Assembly (NCBI RefSeq): GCF_030269515.1
Contig: NZ_BSTM01000008.1
Coordinates: 186,001 to 250,000 of the forward strand
Source of the DNA: Actinomadura sp. NBRC 104412
GTDB taxonomy: Bacteria > Actinomycetota > Actinomycetes > Streptosporangiales > Streptosporangiaceae
Length of the DNA: 64,000 nucleotides
Direction of reading: 5' to 3'
In this document: positions 25,613-32,227 of the stretch, in pieces
How the letters are laid out: the number at the start of each line of letters is the position of its first letter
Position numbering within the stretch: the stretch's first letter is position 1
The notes under the pieces: generated by a model
Databases searched by the model: none
What the model was told of the DNA's origin: nothing
Seen by the model: only the letters and a program-made list of their open reading frames with translations
Program-made: the position numbers and the translations under genes

Positions 25613-26019
25613 GAGCGGGCCTTCCCGAGCGCGCAGGACGCCCAGACGATCTTGCCGGGCTCGTTGAGGGGACGGACGCCCCAGTCGTCGACGAGCTCGG
25701 CCATCAACATCAGCCCGCGCCCGGACGTCGCCTCGGCGTCACCGGCTTTGAGGACGGGCAGCTCCGTCCCCTCGTCCCAGACCTCGACGAGAACGCGGCC
25801 GTCGTGCCCGGGCACGATCCGGACCACGATGAAGCCGATTCCCACGTGCTGACAGGCGTTGGTGACCAGCTCGGTGACCACGAGCCGCCCGACGTAGTCG
25901 TCGGCGATCTCCAGCTCCCGGAACCGCTCGGCGATGAACCGGCGCGCCAACGCCGGAGCCCGCTCCGACGGCGCCAGAACAAGCACCGGCACCTCGGGCG
26001 CAAGACCTACTGCTGACAT
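25609..26019 (-). CDS. ATP-binding protein (HATPase_c, anti-sigma-factor type), 136 aa
   Basis: Single GHKL ATPase module as in RsbW/SpoIIAB-like actinomycete proteins: LVVTELVTNACQHVG (N box, ~58-72), a degraded VEVWDEG (G1) and SGRGLMLMAELVDDWGV (G2, ~106-122). The start is ATG 26019 (MSAVGLAPEV); the ORF extension to 26130 lacks a ribosome site. Such proteins occur with an HTH-DUF5753 regulator and DUF397 proteins in Streptomyces-type clusters (whiJ/abaA-like), as here, with the regulator divergent. Partners are probably an anti-anti-sigma factor or the DUF397 proteins (inference). The methyltransferase downstream overlaps its stop. Confidence 0.82.
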   Translation of the reverse strand: MSAVGLAPEVPVLVLAPSERAPALARRFIAERFRELEIADDYVGRLVVTELVTNACQHVGIGFIVVRIVPGHDGRVLVEVWDEGTELPVLKAGDAEATSGRGLMLMAELVDDWGVRPLNEPGKIVWASCALGKARS

Positions 26020-26219
26020 GACTGGATCCCATGGCTGTAAAGGATGGTGATCTTGAACGAGGTTCGAGCCGGCGAATCGAACGAAGATCCATTTACTCTG
26101 TGTGGTCGAACGAACACCATCCAGCCACAAAGTGGGGTAGGTTACTGCGTGACCTTGGAATCACCCACATCTCAGTTGCATGAGTTAGCGAGGCGTTTAC
26201 GCGCTTGAGGGGGATCGGG

Positions 26220-27017
26220 ATGGCCGAGACCGATGCCAACGCCAAGGCGAACCCCGAACTGCGGTCGTTCGGCGCCGAGGTCCGGCGGTTGCGTGAGGCG
26301 GCGGGACTCCACCAGGAGGACCTGGGCCGGCTCGTGAACGTTTCGCGCGCCTACATCAGCCACGTCGAACGCGGCAAGACCCGATGCCGTTCGGACTTCG
26401 CCCAGCGCCTCGATGTAGCGTTGCGGGCCAACGGCGAGCTCATCCAGGCATGGAACGACCTGCTGGAGTCGATCAGATCCATCAAGTACGCGAAATACTT
26501 CGTCAGCTTCCCGAAAGCGGAGTCGACCGCGACCCTGGTCCGCGTCTACGAGACGCACATCGTCAACGGCCTGTTCCAGACGGAGGCGTACGCGAGGAGA
26601 ATTCTCAAGGACGAGGATGAGTTCATCACCCGGATGAACAGGCAGAAGGCCGTCCTGGCACATCCAACGCCGAAGATCTTCGTCGTGCTGGAGGAGAGCG
26701 TTCTCCACCGACAGGTCGGCACCCCAGACATCATGCGGGAACAGCTCGAGCATCTGCTTGAGCTGTCCCAGCGCGACGGCATCCGACTCCAGGTTCTCCC
26801 GACCGTCTACGTCGAGGAGGCACGGGCAGCCTTCAACATCGCAACCCAGGCCGACCGAAGCGAGGCAGCCTACATCGTCAACGCGACGGGAGGCATCACC
26901 ACCGCCGACCCAAACGATCTTGCCAACCTGAACCACTCCTTCGCTAGTCTGCAAGCAGAGGCGCTCAACGTTCGAGACACCCGAGCTCTGATCAGGGAAG
27001 TGAGGGGCGAAAGATGA
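26220..27017 (+). CDS. XRE-type HTH regulator with DUF5753 domain, 265 aa
   Basis: N-terminal Cro/CI helix-turn-helix (FGAEVRRLREAAGLHQEDLGRLVNVSRAYISHVERGKTR, ~16-53). DUF5753 follows: VRVYETHIVNGLFQTEAYARRIL at ~104-125, RMNRQKAVL, IFVVLEESVLHRQVG, MREQLEHLLELSQRDGIRLQVLP. The start ATG 26220 has GAGGGGGATC upstream; a TTG at 26205 is possible. This is the WhiJ-like family that pairs with small DUF397 proteins: the first DUF397 gene starts inside its stop (ATGA). It probably represses its own operon, with DUF397 modulating it; toxin-antitoxin behaviour has been suggested for such pairs but cannot be judged here. Confidence 0.88.
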   Translation: MAETDANAKANPELRSFGAEVRRLREAAGLHQEDLGRLVNVSRAYISHVERGKTRCRSDFAQRLDVALRANGELIQAWNDLLESIRSIKYAKYFVSFPKAESTATLVRVYETHIVNGLFQTEAYARRILKDEDEFITRMNRQKAVLAHPTPKIFVVLEESVLHRQVGTPDIMREQLEHLLELSQRDGIRLQVLPTVYVEEARAAFNIATQADRSEAAYIVNATGGITTADPNDLANLNHSFASLQAEALNVRDTRALIREVRGER

Positions 27018-27199
27018 ACCCGACTCAGGTGGAGTGGCGCAAAGCGTCGCGCAGTACTGCGCAGGCCGACAGCTGTGTTGAAGTGGCCGCCATCCCGAGC
27101 TCCGTAGCGGTTCGAGACAGCAAGGACCCCAATGGCCCCATGCTTGTCATGAGCCGTCAGGACTTCCGACGCTTCACTGAGGCGCTGAAGAACACATGA
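27014..27199 (+). CDS. DUF397 protein, copy 1, 61 aa
   Basis: A canonical DUF397 domain: QVEWRKASRS, then SCVEVAAIP, VAVRDSKDPNGPML, and an SRQDFRRF helix before the end. The family is small and actinomycete-specific, encoded beside HTH-DUF5753 regulators. The start ATG 27014 overlaps the regulator's stop, so translation is coupled. It is intact and keeps the conserved Cys. It is the head of an array of DUF397 copies running to 28549. Confidence 0.88.
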   Translation: MNPTQVEWRKASRSTAQADSCVEVAAIPSSVAVRDSKDPNGPMLVMSRQDFRRFTEALKNT

Positions 27200-27216
27200 C
27201 TGCATAGGCTAGGCGG

Positions 27217-27385
27217 ACGGACTTCAGCCGCCTGGCCAATGCACACGAGCGCGGTTAAGGTCAAGGGCTGATCTCACCGGCGGTCAGGGCGCGCTGGGTT
27301 ACCGGCATCTGCCGCGCGAATGCCATGGTCTCATTCAAGATTGGCTATCCGTCGGATGGGATGCCATCCTCGTCCCGCAGAGATA
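27217..27385. pseudogene. Relic of a DUF397 3' end fused to the 3' end of the 28546-29058 gene
   Basis: Bases 27217-27312 align without gaps to 28508-28603. The + strand keeps the last DUF397 codons (DFSRLANAHERG, stop TAA at 27255-27257). The opposite strand keeps the end of the 170-aa gene: TQRALTAGEISP against its TQRALAAGEISLGP. Further on, to ~27385, the - strand still reads RDEDGIPSDG...FARQM, weakly like that gene's helix, but with a stop. So the convergent junction at 28546-28549 was once duplicated and this copy has decayed. Confidence 0.7.
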
Positions 27386-27419
27386 CACGATCTCCGATAG
27401 CCGAGGTTGCGGTGGAAAG

Positions 27420-27605
27420 TTGGATCTGGCAGAAGTGATGTGGCGCAAGTCTTCTCGTAGCAGTGATCAAGGAGATATGCGTATCGAGTTGACTGCCGTT
27501 GCCGACGCCATCGCCATCCGCGACAGCAAGGCCCCCAACGGCCCCATGCCCACCCTGAGCCGTCGACAGTTCAGCCGCCTGGCCGATGCTCTGAAGAACA
27601 CTTAG
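27420..27605 (+). CDS. DUF397 protein, copy 2 (diverged), 61 aa
   Basis: The reading frame from TTG 27420 gives a DUF397 domain (VMWRKSSRSSDQGD, IRDSKAPNGPM, SRRQFSRLADALKN). The conserved Cys-Val-Glu-Val core reads MRIELTA, so the Cys is lost. GGTGGAAAG precedes the TTG, a weak ribosome site too close to the start. The stop codon TAG (27603-27605) is part of the left terminal repeat of the adjoining IS remnant, so the original last codon or stop was replaced by the insertion. It is probably decaying; expression is uncertain. Confidence 0.6.
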   Translation: MDLAEVMWRKSSRSSDQGDMRIELTAVADAIAIRDSKAPNGPMPTLSRRQFSRLADALKNT

Positions 27606-27930
27606 AGCGCGTCCTACGTGGTGATTTGAGTGAGTTTTTGAAGTAGATCAGGTCGGCGGCCAAAGTGAGGAAGGCGGCAAACAGGTGCCCGTGACGCTCC
27701 CAGCCAACGCCCAGACGGCGATAGCACAGCAGCCAGGTGATGGTGCGCTCGATCGTCCACCGGTGCCGTCCCAGGCGTCGGCCGGACTCGGGCCAGGCGC
27801 CAACCGCGGGATCAACGCAGCAGCCAACTCCCACAACTCGTCCACAATCAGCCGACGCGCCAGCCCTGATAACACCACAGTCCGAGACCATCCCCGCTGG
27901 ACACCTAAATCCACGTAGGACACGCCCTAA
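27602..27930 (-). mobile_element. 329-bp IS5-family-like remnant with 20-bp terminal inverted repeats
   Basis: The ends 27602-27621 and 27911-27930 are inverted repeats matching at 18 of 20 positions (both contain GTCCTACGTGG). Inside, on the - strand, are two transposase pieces in different frames. The N-terminal piece, from ~27870, reads VVLSGLARRLIVDELWELAAALIPRLAP. The C-terminal piece, to ~27635, reads HRWTIERTITWLLCYRRLGVGWERHG...FLTLAADLIYFK, which holds the DDE-domain Glu helix with its Y-R-R-L tail. The middle, with the first catalytic Asp residues, is deleted. It cannot transpose by itself but could be mobilised in trans. No clear target duplication is seen. Confidence 0.8.
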
Positions 27931-27941
27931 GGACATCAACG

Positions 27942-28136
27942 ATGACAAGAATGGACATCACGGTAGCCCAATGGCGCAAGTCTTCTCGTAGCGGCGAGCA
28001 GGGTGATATGTGTGTCGAGTTGGCTTGCGTCGCCAACGTCGTCGCCCTCCGTGACAGCAAGGCCCCCAACGGCCCCACGCTCATCCTGAGTCGACGGCAG
28101 TTCAGTCGCCTGGCTGACGCCTTGAAGAACACCTGA
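27942..28136 (+). CDS. DUF397 protein, copy 3, 61-64 aa
   Basis: An intact DUF397 domain: AQWRKSSRSGEQGD, MCVELACVANVVALRDSKAPNGPTLILSRRQFSRLADALKNT. The Cys is kept. The start is ATG 27942 (MTRMDITV) or ATG 27951 (MDITV), the latter aligning with copies 2 and 5; AAGGA at 27929-27933 serves the first. It begins 12 bases after the right end of the IS remnant, so it has probably lost or changed its original promoter. It is closest in sequence to copy 2. Confidence 0.75.
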   Translation: MTRMDITVAQWRKSSRSGEQGDMCVELACVANVVALRDSKAPNGPTLILSRRQFSRLADALKNT

Positions 28137-28161
28137 GTAGGCAAGTGGGTACGAGACAAGC

Positions 28162-28329
28162 ATGACCCATGTCGCGTGGCGCAAGGCATCCTGCTGTGCT
28201 GCTCAGGCTGACAGCTGTGTCAAGTGGCTGCCATCTCCAGCCCTGCAGCGATCCGTGACAACGAGAACCCTGGCGGTCCCAAGGCGTTCTTGAGCCGCCA
28301 GACTCATAGATGTCTGGTAGAACACATGA
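28162..28329 (+). pseudogene. DUF397 copy 4, frameshifted
   Basis: ATG 28162 opens THVAWRKAS...AQADSCV, very like copy 1. A one-base loss near 28221 (TGTGTCAAGTGG against copy 1's TGTGTTGAAGTGG) throws the frame off. The +1 frame then continues VAAISSPAAIRDNENPGGPKAFLSRQT before losing similarity. The conserved core is therefore split between two frames, and the gene is dead unless the shift is an assembly error. Confidence 0.75.
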
Positions 28330-28363
28330 CGCGGTCCAGTCGAGTGCGGTGACGGGAGGGTCG

Positions 28364-28549
28364 ATGGAGCTGGGCAAGGTGGTCTGGCGTAAGGCGTCTC
28401 GCAGTCATGAAGATGGTGACCAGTGTGTTGAAGTCGCGTCAATCGCTCACGTGGTGGCCGTCCGTGACAGCAAGGATCCAAAGGGCCCTAAGCGTGTCCT
28501 GAGTCGACAGAACTTCAGTCGCTTGGCCGATGTGTTGAAGCGTGGTTAG
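28364..28549 (+). CDS. DUF397 protein, copy 5, 61 aa
   Basis: Intact: VVWRKASRSHEDGDQCVEVASIAHVVAVRDSKDPKGPKRVLSRQNFSRLADVLKRG. The start ATG 28364 is preceded by GGGAGGG with 3-base spacing; the ORF back to 28310 runs through the pseudogene tail and is not used. Its TAG stop overlaps the stop of the convergent 170-aa gene by three bases within TTAG at 28546-28549. Of the array, this copy and copy 1 have the best start signals and are the likeliest to be functional. Confidence 0.82.
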   Translation: MELGKVVWRKASRSHEDGDQCVEVASIAHVVAVRDSKDPKGPKRVLSRQNFSRLADVLKRG

Positions 28550-29058
28550 GGTCCAAGGCTGATTTCGCCGGCGGCCAGGGCGCGCTGGGTCTCCAGCATC
28601 TGCTGGGCATACTGCTTCGTCTGCCGGAGGAACTCGTCCATATTGCCCTCGTCGACGACGTTCTCTTCCCGCAGCCGGTCGAGGATGGCGATGCTGGCCA
28701 TCAAGTCCAGTTCGAGGTCTCTATTGGTGAGATCGACATCGCCTGGCTGGACGTCGTTGAGCGCCATGCGTATAAGTTCCTCGGCGACACGAGGATTGAC
28801 GTCGCCGGCGTGCTCGCCCGTGGACTTACGCAGTTCAGCCACGAATCGAATGATCTCCTGACGCGTGAACGAGTCACCGAACCGCCACTTCACGGCCACC
28901 GACACACCCATGGAGAACACCCACCGCTCCGCCTTCACGGCGGGGGTATCCGGATCCTTCTCAAAGGGGTCCAAACCATCCGGATCGCCGGAAAGGAACA
29001 GCCGCAGCGGCGCGAGATGCTCGTCCCGAATGTCGAACTCGAGGACGTCGGGATTCAC
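28546..29058 (-). CDS. Unrecognised protein, 170 aa, related at its C-terminus to the next two genes
   Basis: No known family. The N-terminal ~70 residues look like beta strands (FDIRDEHLAPLRLF, WVFSMGVSVAVKWRFG). The C-terminal ~95 are helical: IIRFVAELRKS, AEELIRMAL, LELDLMASIAILDRLREENVV, MDEFLRQTKQYAQQMLETQ. This helical part follows the same pattern as the C-termini of the two 151-aa neighbours (ERLINVVI, SKLMLLASFVREANY, LLAKLIQQARNTAEEM). The start ATG 29058 overlaps the upstream stop by four bases (ATGA). It is soluble, with no signal peptide. It is the last gene of a four-gene - strand operon, convergent with a DUF397 gene. Confidence 0.65.
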   Translation of the reverse strand: MNPDVLEFDIRDEHLAPLRLFLSGDPDGLDPFEKDPDTPAVKAERWVFSMGVSVAVKWRFGDSFTRQEIIRFVAELRKSTGEHAGDVNPRVAEELIRMALNDVQPGDVDLTNRDLELDLMASIAILDRLREENVVDEGNMDEFLRQTKQYAQQMLETQRALAAGEISLGP

Positions 29059-29510
29059 GACAACATTTCCTCTGCTGTGTTGCGCGCCTGTTGGATTAAC
29101 TTCGCTAGTAGTTCTTCTTCAGTGTAGTTCGCCTCGCGGACGAAGGACGCCAGGAGCATAAGCTTGCTGTTGAAGACGACATTGTTGTCGAGATCGTCGA
29201 GGGCGTCCAAGGGAAGCTTCTCGATAACGACGTTAATCAGTCGCTCGCCGGCGTCTGGGTCGATCTCCTCGGCCGATCCCTCGTCCCACGACCTTGCGTA
29301 CGCGACGTAGTCGATAACCTTGGCATCACTGGCGGGCTTGCCGTCCTTGATGAAGCGGCTCCGGGCTGCCTCGAAGAACGCAGCGTTGATCATCGCAGTG
29401 AAGTGGTCCACCTCGCTCTTGCTCAGTTGATGGAGCCGCCGCGAGTGCTCATCGAAGCGGCGCGACAGCAGGTCATGCAGAGTTGCCGCCGCCTCGTCTG
29501 TCACTGTCAT
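29055..29510 (-). CDS. Unrecognised helical protein, 151 aa (paralogue A)
   Basis: The start is ATG 29510 (MTVTDEAAATL), fixed by alignment with the paralogue starting at 30048; the ORF to 29861 reads into that gene's region and is rejected. Shared segments with the paralogue: MINAAFFEAARSRFIKDG, KPASDAKVIDYVAYARSW, ERLINVVIEKLP, LDNNVVFNSKLMLLASF, REANYTEEEL. It is fully helical and acidic, without signal peptide or metal motif. An 82-base spacer separates it from the paralogue. It looks like a protein-interaction module, perhaps an immunity or antitoxin-type protein, but nothing proves this. Confidence 0.65.
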   Translation of the reverse strand: MTVTDEAAATLHDLLSRRFDEHSRRLHQLSKSEVDHFTAMINAAFFEAARSRFIKDGKPASDAKVIDYVAYARSWDEGSAEEIDPDAGERLINVVIEKLPLDALDDLDNNVVFNSKLMLLASFVREANYTEEELLAKLIQQARNTAEEMLS

Positions 29511-29592
29511 CGCCACGTTTAAAAACTGTTTGGGGAACCGGTGCGACTGCGGCTGTGCAGATGCTCCGGACTCTATGTCGAGTGGCCAGAAT

Positions 29593-30048
29593 TCACGAGA
29601 CGATCTCTGCGGCCAACTCCTGTGTTTGCTCCATGAATTCTTCGAGCTCGCCTTCGGAGTAATTGGCGTCCCGTGTGAGCACGGCCAGTAGCATGAGTTT
29701 GTTGGTATAAGCGGCGTTGTTGTCGAGCTCCTTATTTGCGTTTGCAGGAATTTTTTCGATCGCCATGTTGATGACTGTTTCGGCGATCGAAGGGTCGATG
29801 TCTTCGGCGACTCTGTCGCTCCACGACCTCGCATAGGCGACATAGTCGATGACTTCTGCATCGCTTGCAGGCTTGCCGTCCTTGAGAAAGCGTCGCCGCG
29901 CAGCCTCGAAAAATGCGGCGTTGACCAGTGCCGAGTATCCGATATTGGCCTCGTTCTCGTCCATTGCGTTCAACAGGCGCTCGTGTTCTTCGAGTTCTCC
30001 TTTGAGTAGCGTTCGCAGTGTCGCGACCGCCCTGTCAGTTACCGTCAT
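29593..30048 (-). CDS. Unrecognised helical protein, 151 aa (paralogue B)
   Basis: The same length and layout as paralogue A: MTVTDRAVATLRTLLKGELEEHERLL, LVNAAFFEAARRRFLKDGKPASDAEVIDYVAYARSW, ETVINMAIEKIPANANKELDNNAAYTNKLMLLAVLTRDANYSEGELEEF. The two clearly arose by tandem duplication. The start ATG 30048 overlaps the 3' end of the disordered membrane protein gene by 14 bases. GC content is visibly lower than in the rest of the window (codons such as TTT, AAA and ATT are used), which suggests horizontal acquisition. Confidence 0.65.
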   Translation of the reverse strand: MTVTDRAVATLRTLLKGELEEHERLLNAMDENEANIGYSALVNAAFFEAARRRFLKDGKPASDAEVIDYVAYARSWSDRVAEDIDPSIAETVINMAIEKIPANANKELDNNAAYTNKLMLLAVLTRDANYSEGELEEFMEQTQELAAEIVS

Positions 30049-31501
30049 CAGTTGTCCTATCCCTTATTTTGTCTCGTGTCCAGTTCCAGAGGGCGCCGAT
30101 CACGACAACTCCGGCGAGCATGGCGAAGCCCGCGTCCCCGTAATGAGTTTGGTCTTGGGGTGACTGCATGGTGGGGCGTGTGTCCTTGACGGTGCCCGGA
30201 TGCCCTTCCGGAGGTTTTCCCTTGAAAATATCGTTCAGCCCAGGCATTGCCTTGTTGCCGAACTTTTGGGCGTCGTCGGGATTATTATATGTACTTCGTA
30301 GAAGGTCTCCCAGTCGCTTGGGCTTCTCTGGGTCCCGTCCCAAATCCGTCTCTTCGTCGACTGGTTGGAGGGGGTCGCCGCGGTCGGCGGAGCGGGGGCC
30401 TTCGTAGCCTGGGCCCTCGAGTTCGAGGTCGGGCATGAGGACCCATTTGACCTCGCCGTCCTCTCCCACGTACGCCTGGGCGCGGAAGGGTGAGTCGTCG
30501 CGGATGGCGGGTTCTTGGGGTTCGGCGACCTCGGTGGACGGCTCCCTGTGTTCGCGGCCGGGGACCGCGCCGTCATCGACGGGTTCGGGCTGATCGGACT
30601 GGCCGGTGTGTTCCTGCGGTGGCTCGTCCGTTGCAGGTGTGTGTTCGTCGGGTGCGGGTTGCTGAGGCTGATCGGTGTTCTCGGCCTGTTGCGGGGCTGA
30701 CGATTCGGCTTGCCGCTCGATGGCGGGTTCAACTGGTGGCGCGGTCTCACGGTCCGGCCGCTGCTCTGGGATGCGGGGTTCGCGTTCGTCGGTGACTTCT
30801 GCTGGTTCTTGTGGGGTGTTCCAGCTTCCGTCGGTTCCGCGTGTTCCTTCTGGCGTCGGCTCGGGTTTGGTGGACGAGGCGGGCAGTTCACGCGCGTCCT
30901 GTTCTGGTGCGGGATGCTCTCGGCCGAGACGGGGCGCGCCGTCGCTGGTCTCGGGGAGCCTGGTGAGTTCGCCCTGTGGTTCGGTGGTCTCGCGCTTGTC
31001 CCCGCGCGCCTCGGGCTCGCGCAATTCATGATCTTCGCCGGGACGCTGGTCTCGTTCGTCAGCGCGCTCGTCCTTGGCGTCGCGGTCGGGAATGGGGGAG
31101 CGGTCCTGGTCCGCCTGTGGTGCCTCGGAGTTCTCCCGAGCTGCGGGTTGTTGGAAGAACTCGGTGTAGGCGCGGCGCGAGTCCAGCCGGGGGGTCAAGG
31201 ATTCCCCTGATCCTGTCGTGGACGGCTCTGGGCGGCGGGAGCGGTCCGCGTCGGCGGCTTCGGACGAGTTGGTCTTGTCTTGCCGTTCCTTTCGGCTGTC
31301 CTGCTCGCCGGACTGTTTGTCAGTGGAGGGGTCTTGCTCCGTGGTTGTTTGGGAGGTTTCGCCTCGGGCTCTGGCTCGGCTTTCCAGGCGGGACGGGTAG
31401 CCCGGGGCTCCTGGGGTGTCGTTGGAGGGGGCCTGGTCCTTTGGCTGGTCGCCGTTGGTGGGTTCCAGGGTGGTGCCGCGATCGGTGCGTTCGAGCGACA
31501 T
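30035..31501 (-). CDS. Long disordered charged protein with one C-terminal membrane helix, 488 aa
   Basis: Residues 1-~360 are built almost only of E, D, R, Q, P, T, S and G, with no hydrophobic core, and are surely disordered. Then come a short ordered patch, FRAQAYVGEDGEVKWVLMPDLEL (~345-367), a second one, RLGDLLRSTYNNPDDAQKFGNKAMPG (~400-425), and a single membrane helix, AGFAMLAGVVVIGALWNW (~455-472), with a basic tail (TRDKIRDR). That suggests a tail-anchored protein with the bulk in the cytoplasm, or the reverse with an unknown exporter. ATG 31501 is the start. It is first in the four-gene operon and overlaps paralogue B. I do not recognise it. Confidence 0.65.
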   Translation of the reverse strand: MSLERTDRGTTLEPTNGDQPKDQAPSNDTPGAPGYPSRLESRARARGETSQTTTEQDPSTDKQSGEQDSRKERQDKTNSSEAADADRSRRPEPSTTGSGESLTPRLDSRRAYTEFFQQPAARENSEAPQADQDRSPIPDRDAKDERADERDQRPGEDHELREPEARGDKRETTEPQGELTRLPETSDGAPRLGREHPAPEQDARELPASSTKPEPTPEGTRGTDGSWNTPQEPAEVTDEREPRIPEQRPDRETAPPVEPAIERQAESSAPQQAENTDQPQQPAPDEHTPATDEPPQEHTGQSDQPEPVDDGAVPGREHREPSTEVAEPQEPAIRDDSPFRAQAYVGEDGEVKWVLMPDLELEGPGYEGPRSADRGDPLQPVDEETDLGRDPEKPKRLGDLLRSTYNNPDDAQKFGNKAMPGLNDIFKGKPPEGHPGTVKDTRPTMQSPQDQTHYGDAGFAMLAGVVVIGALWNWTRDKIRDRTTDDGN

Positions 31502-31592
31502 CGGGTCCTCCGCTGTCGGGGGGCGAGGTCGGCTCGATCACGGCGGGGTTGTGGCCGCCTCAGGTGGCACGAGGGTCAGGCTAGTGAGTCAG

Positions 31593-31639
31593 AACCCCTA
31601 TGAGAACCCTAGGGCACGGGGTCCTGGCAGATAGGGGTT
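31593..31639. promoter_or_regulatory. 9-bp inverted repeat upstream of the four-gene operon
   Basis: AACCCCTAT (31593-31601) and ATAGGGGTT (31631-31639) are perfect inverted repeats 29 bases apart, lying 92 bases before the start of the disordered-protein gene and 90 bases after the HxlR stop (both - strand). It could be an operator or a long hairpin terminator of the HxlR gene. Nothing else is seen in the gap 31502-31728. Confidence 0.4.
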
Positions 31640-31728
31640 TCTGTCATTCCCCGGTACGAGAGCCCGGTCTGTTGTGGTTCAGACGGCCGGTCCACGACGC
31701 GGCCCATGGAACCAGGCCGCGGTACGGG

Positions 31729-32130
31729 TTAGCCGCGCGGTGATCCGGCCTCGTCGTAGCGTTGCCGGGCCTGTTCGACGTGCTGGAGGTTGGTGGCGGC
31801 CCATTCGGTGAGGTGGGCGAAGAGAGGGGCGAGGCTGCGGCCGAGATCGCTGATCTCGTATTCGACGCGGGGCGGCACCTCGGGGTGGTAGGTGCGGATG
31901 ACCAGGCCGTCGCGCTCCAGTTGGCGGAGGCGCTGGGTGAGCACCTTGGGGGTGATGTTCTTGACGCGCCGCTCCAGCTCGACGAACCGCTGGCGGCCGA
32001 AGGTGTGGAGTGACCAGAGGATCGGCGTGGTCCACCGGCTGAACACGATGTCGACGACCGGAGAGATCGGGCATGCCTGTTCGGGGTCGGTCATGGCGCC
32101 GGCCGCCGACCAATTCATTTCGGTCGCCAT
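31729..32130 (-). CDS. HxlR-family (QorR/YodB-like) transcriptional regulator, 133 aa
   Basis: HxlR winged HTH: CPISPVVDIVFSRWTTPILWSL at ~20-41, RFVELERRVKNITPKVLTQRLRQLERDGLVIRTYHPEVPPRVEYEISDLGRSLAPLF. The single N-terminal Cys before P-I-S is in the position used for quinone/diamide sensing by QorR/YodB-type members. It is divergent from an NmrA-like oxidoreductase, the arrangement of qorR-qor2 in Corynebacterium. The start ATG 32130 is the one given; ATG at ~32094 (MTDPEQAC) is an alternative. It probably represses both genes through the palindrome in the gap. Confidence 0.88.
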   Translation of the reverse strand: MATEMNWSAAGAMTDPEQACPISPVVDIVFSRWTTPILWSLHTFGRQRFVELERRVKNITPKVLTQRLRQLERDGLVIRTYHPEVPPRVEYEISDLGRSLAPLFAHLTEWAATNLQHVEQARQRYDEAGSPRG

Positions 32131-32165
32131 GGGTTTTCCACCCCTCTGAGGTAGTCACTTTCCTC

Positions 32166-32175
32166 TAGGTACCTA
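32166..32175. promoter_or_regulatory. Palindromic operator in the HxlR/oxidoreductase gap
   Basis: TAGGTACCTA is a perfect 10-bp palindrome at the middle of the divergent gap 32131-32227; a related half-site, GAGGTAGTCAC, lies at 32150. TACTATACC follows directly and could be the -10 box of the oxidoreductase gene. It is the probable site of HxlR repression. Confidence 0.6.
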
Positions 32176-32227
32176 CTATACCGAGGCTGTTAACGTCGCC
32201 TGTCATCGCGACGGTACGGGAGTGATC

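Noticed and set aside
27605..27930. Intact transposase gene
   Set aside because: The two transposase pieces are in different frames and the catalytic core between them is missing.
30160..31640. Several + strand ORFs opposite the disordered-protein gene
   Set aside because: Their translations are Gly/Val/Trp-rich antisense products of a Pro/Glu/Arg-rich gene, with no ribosome sites or domains.
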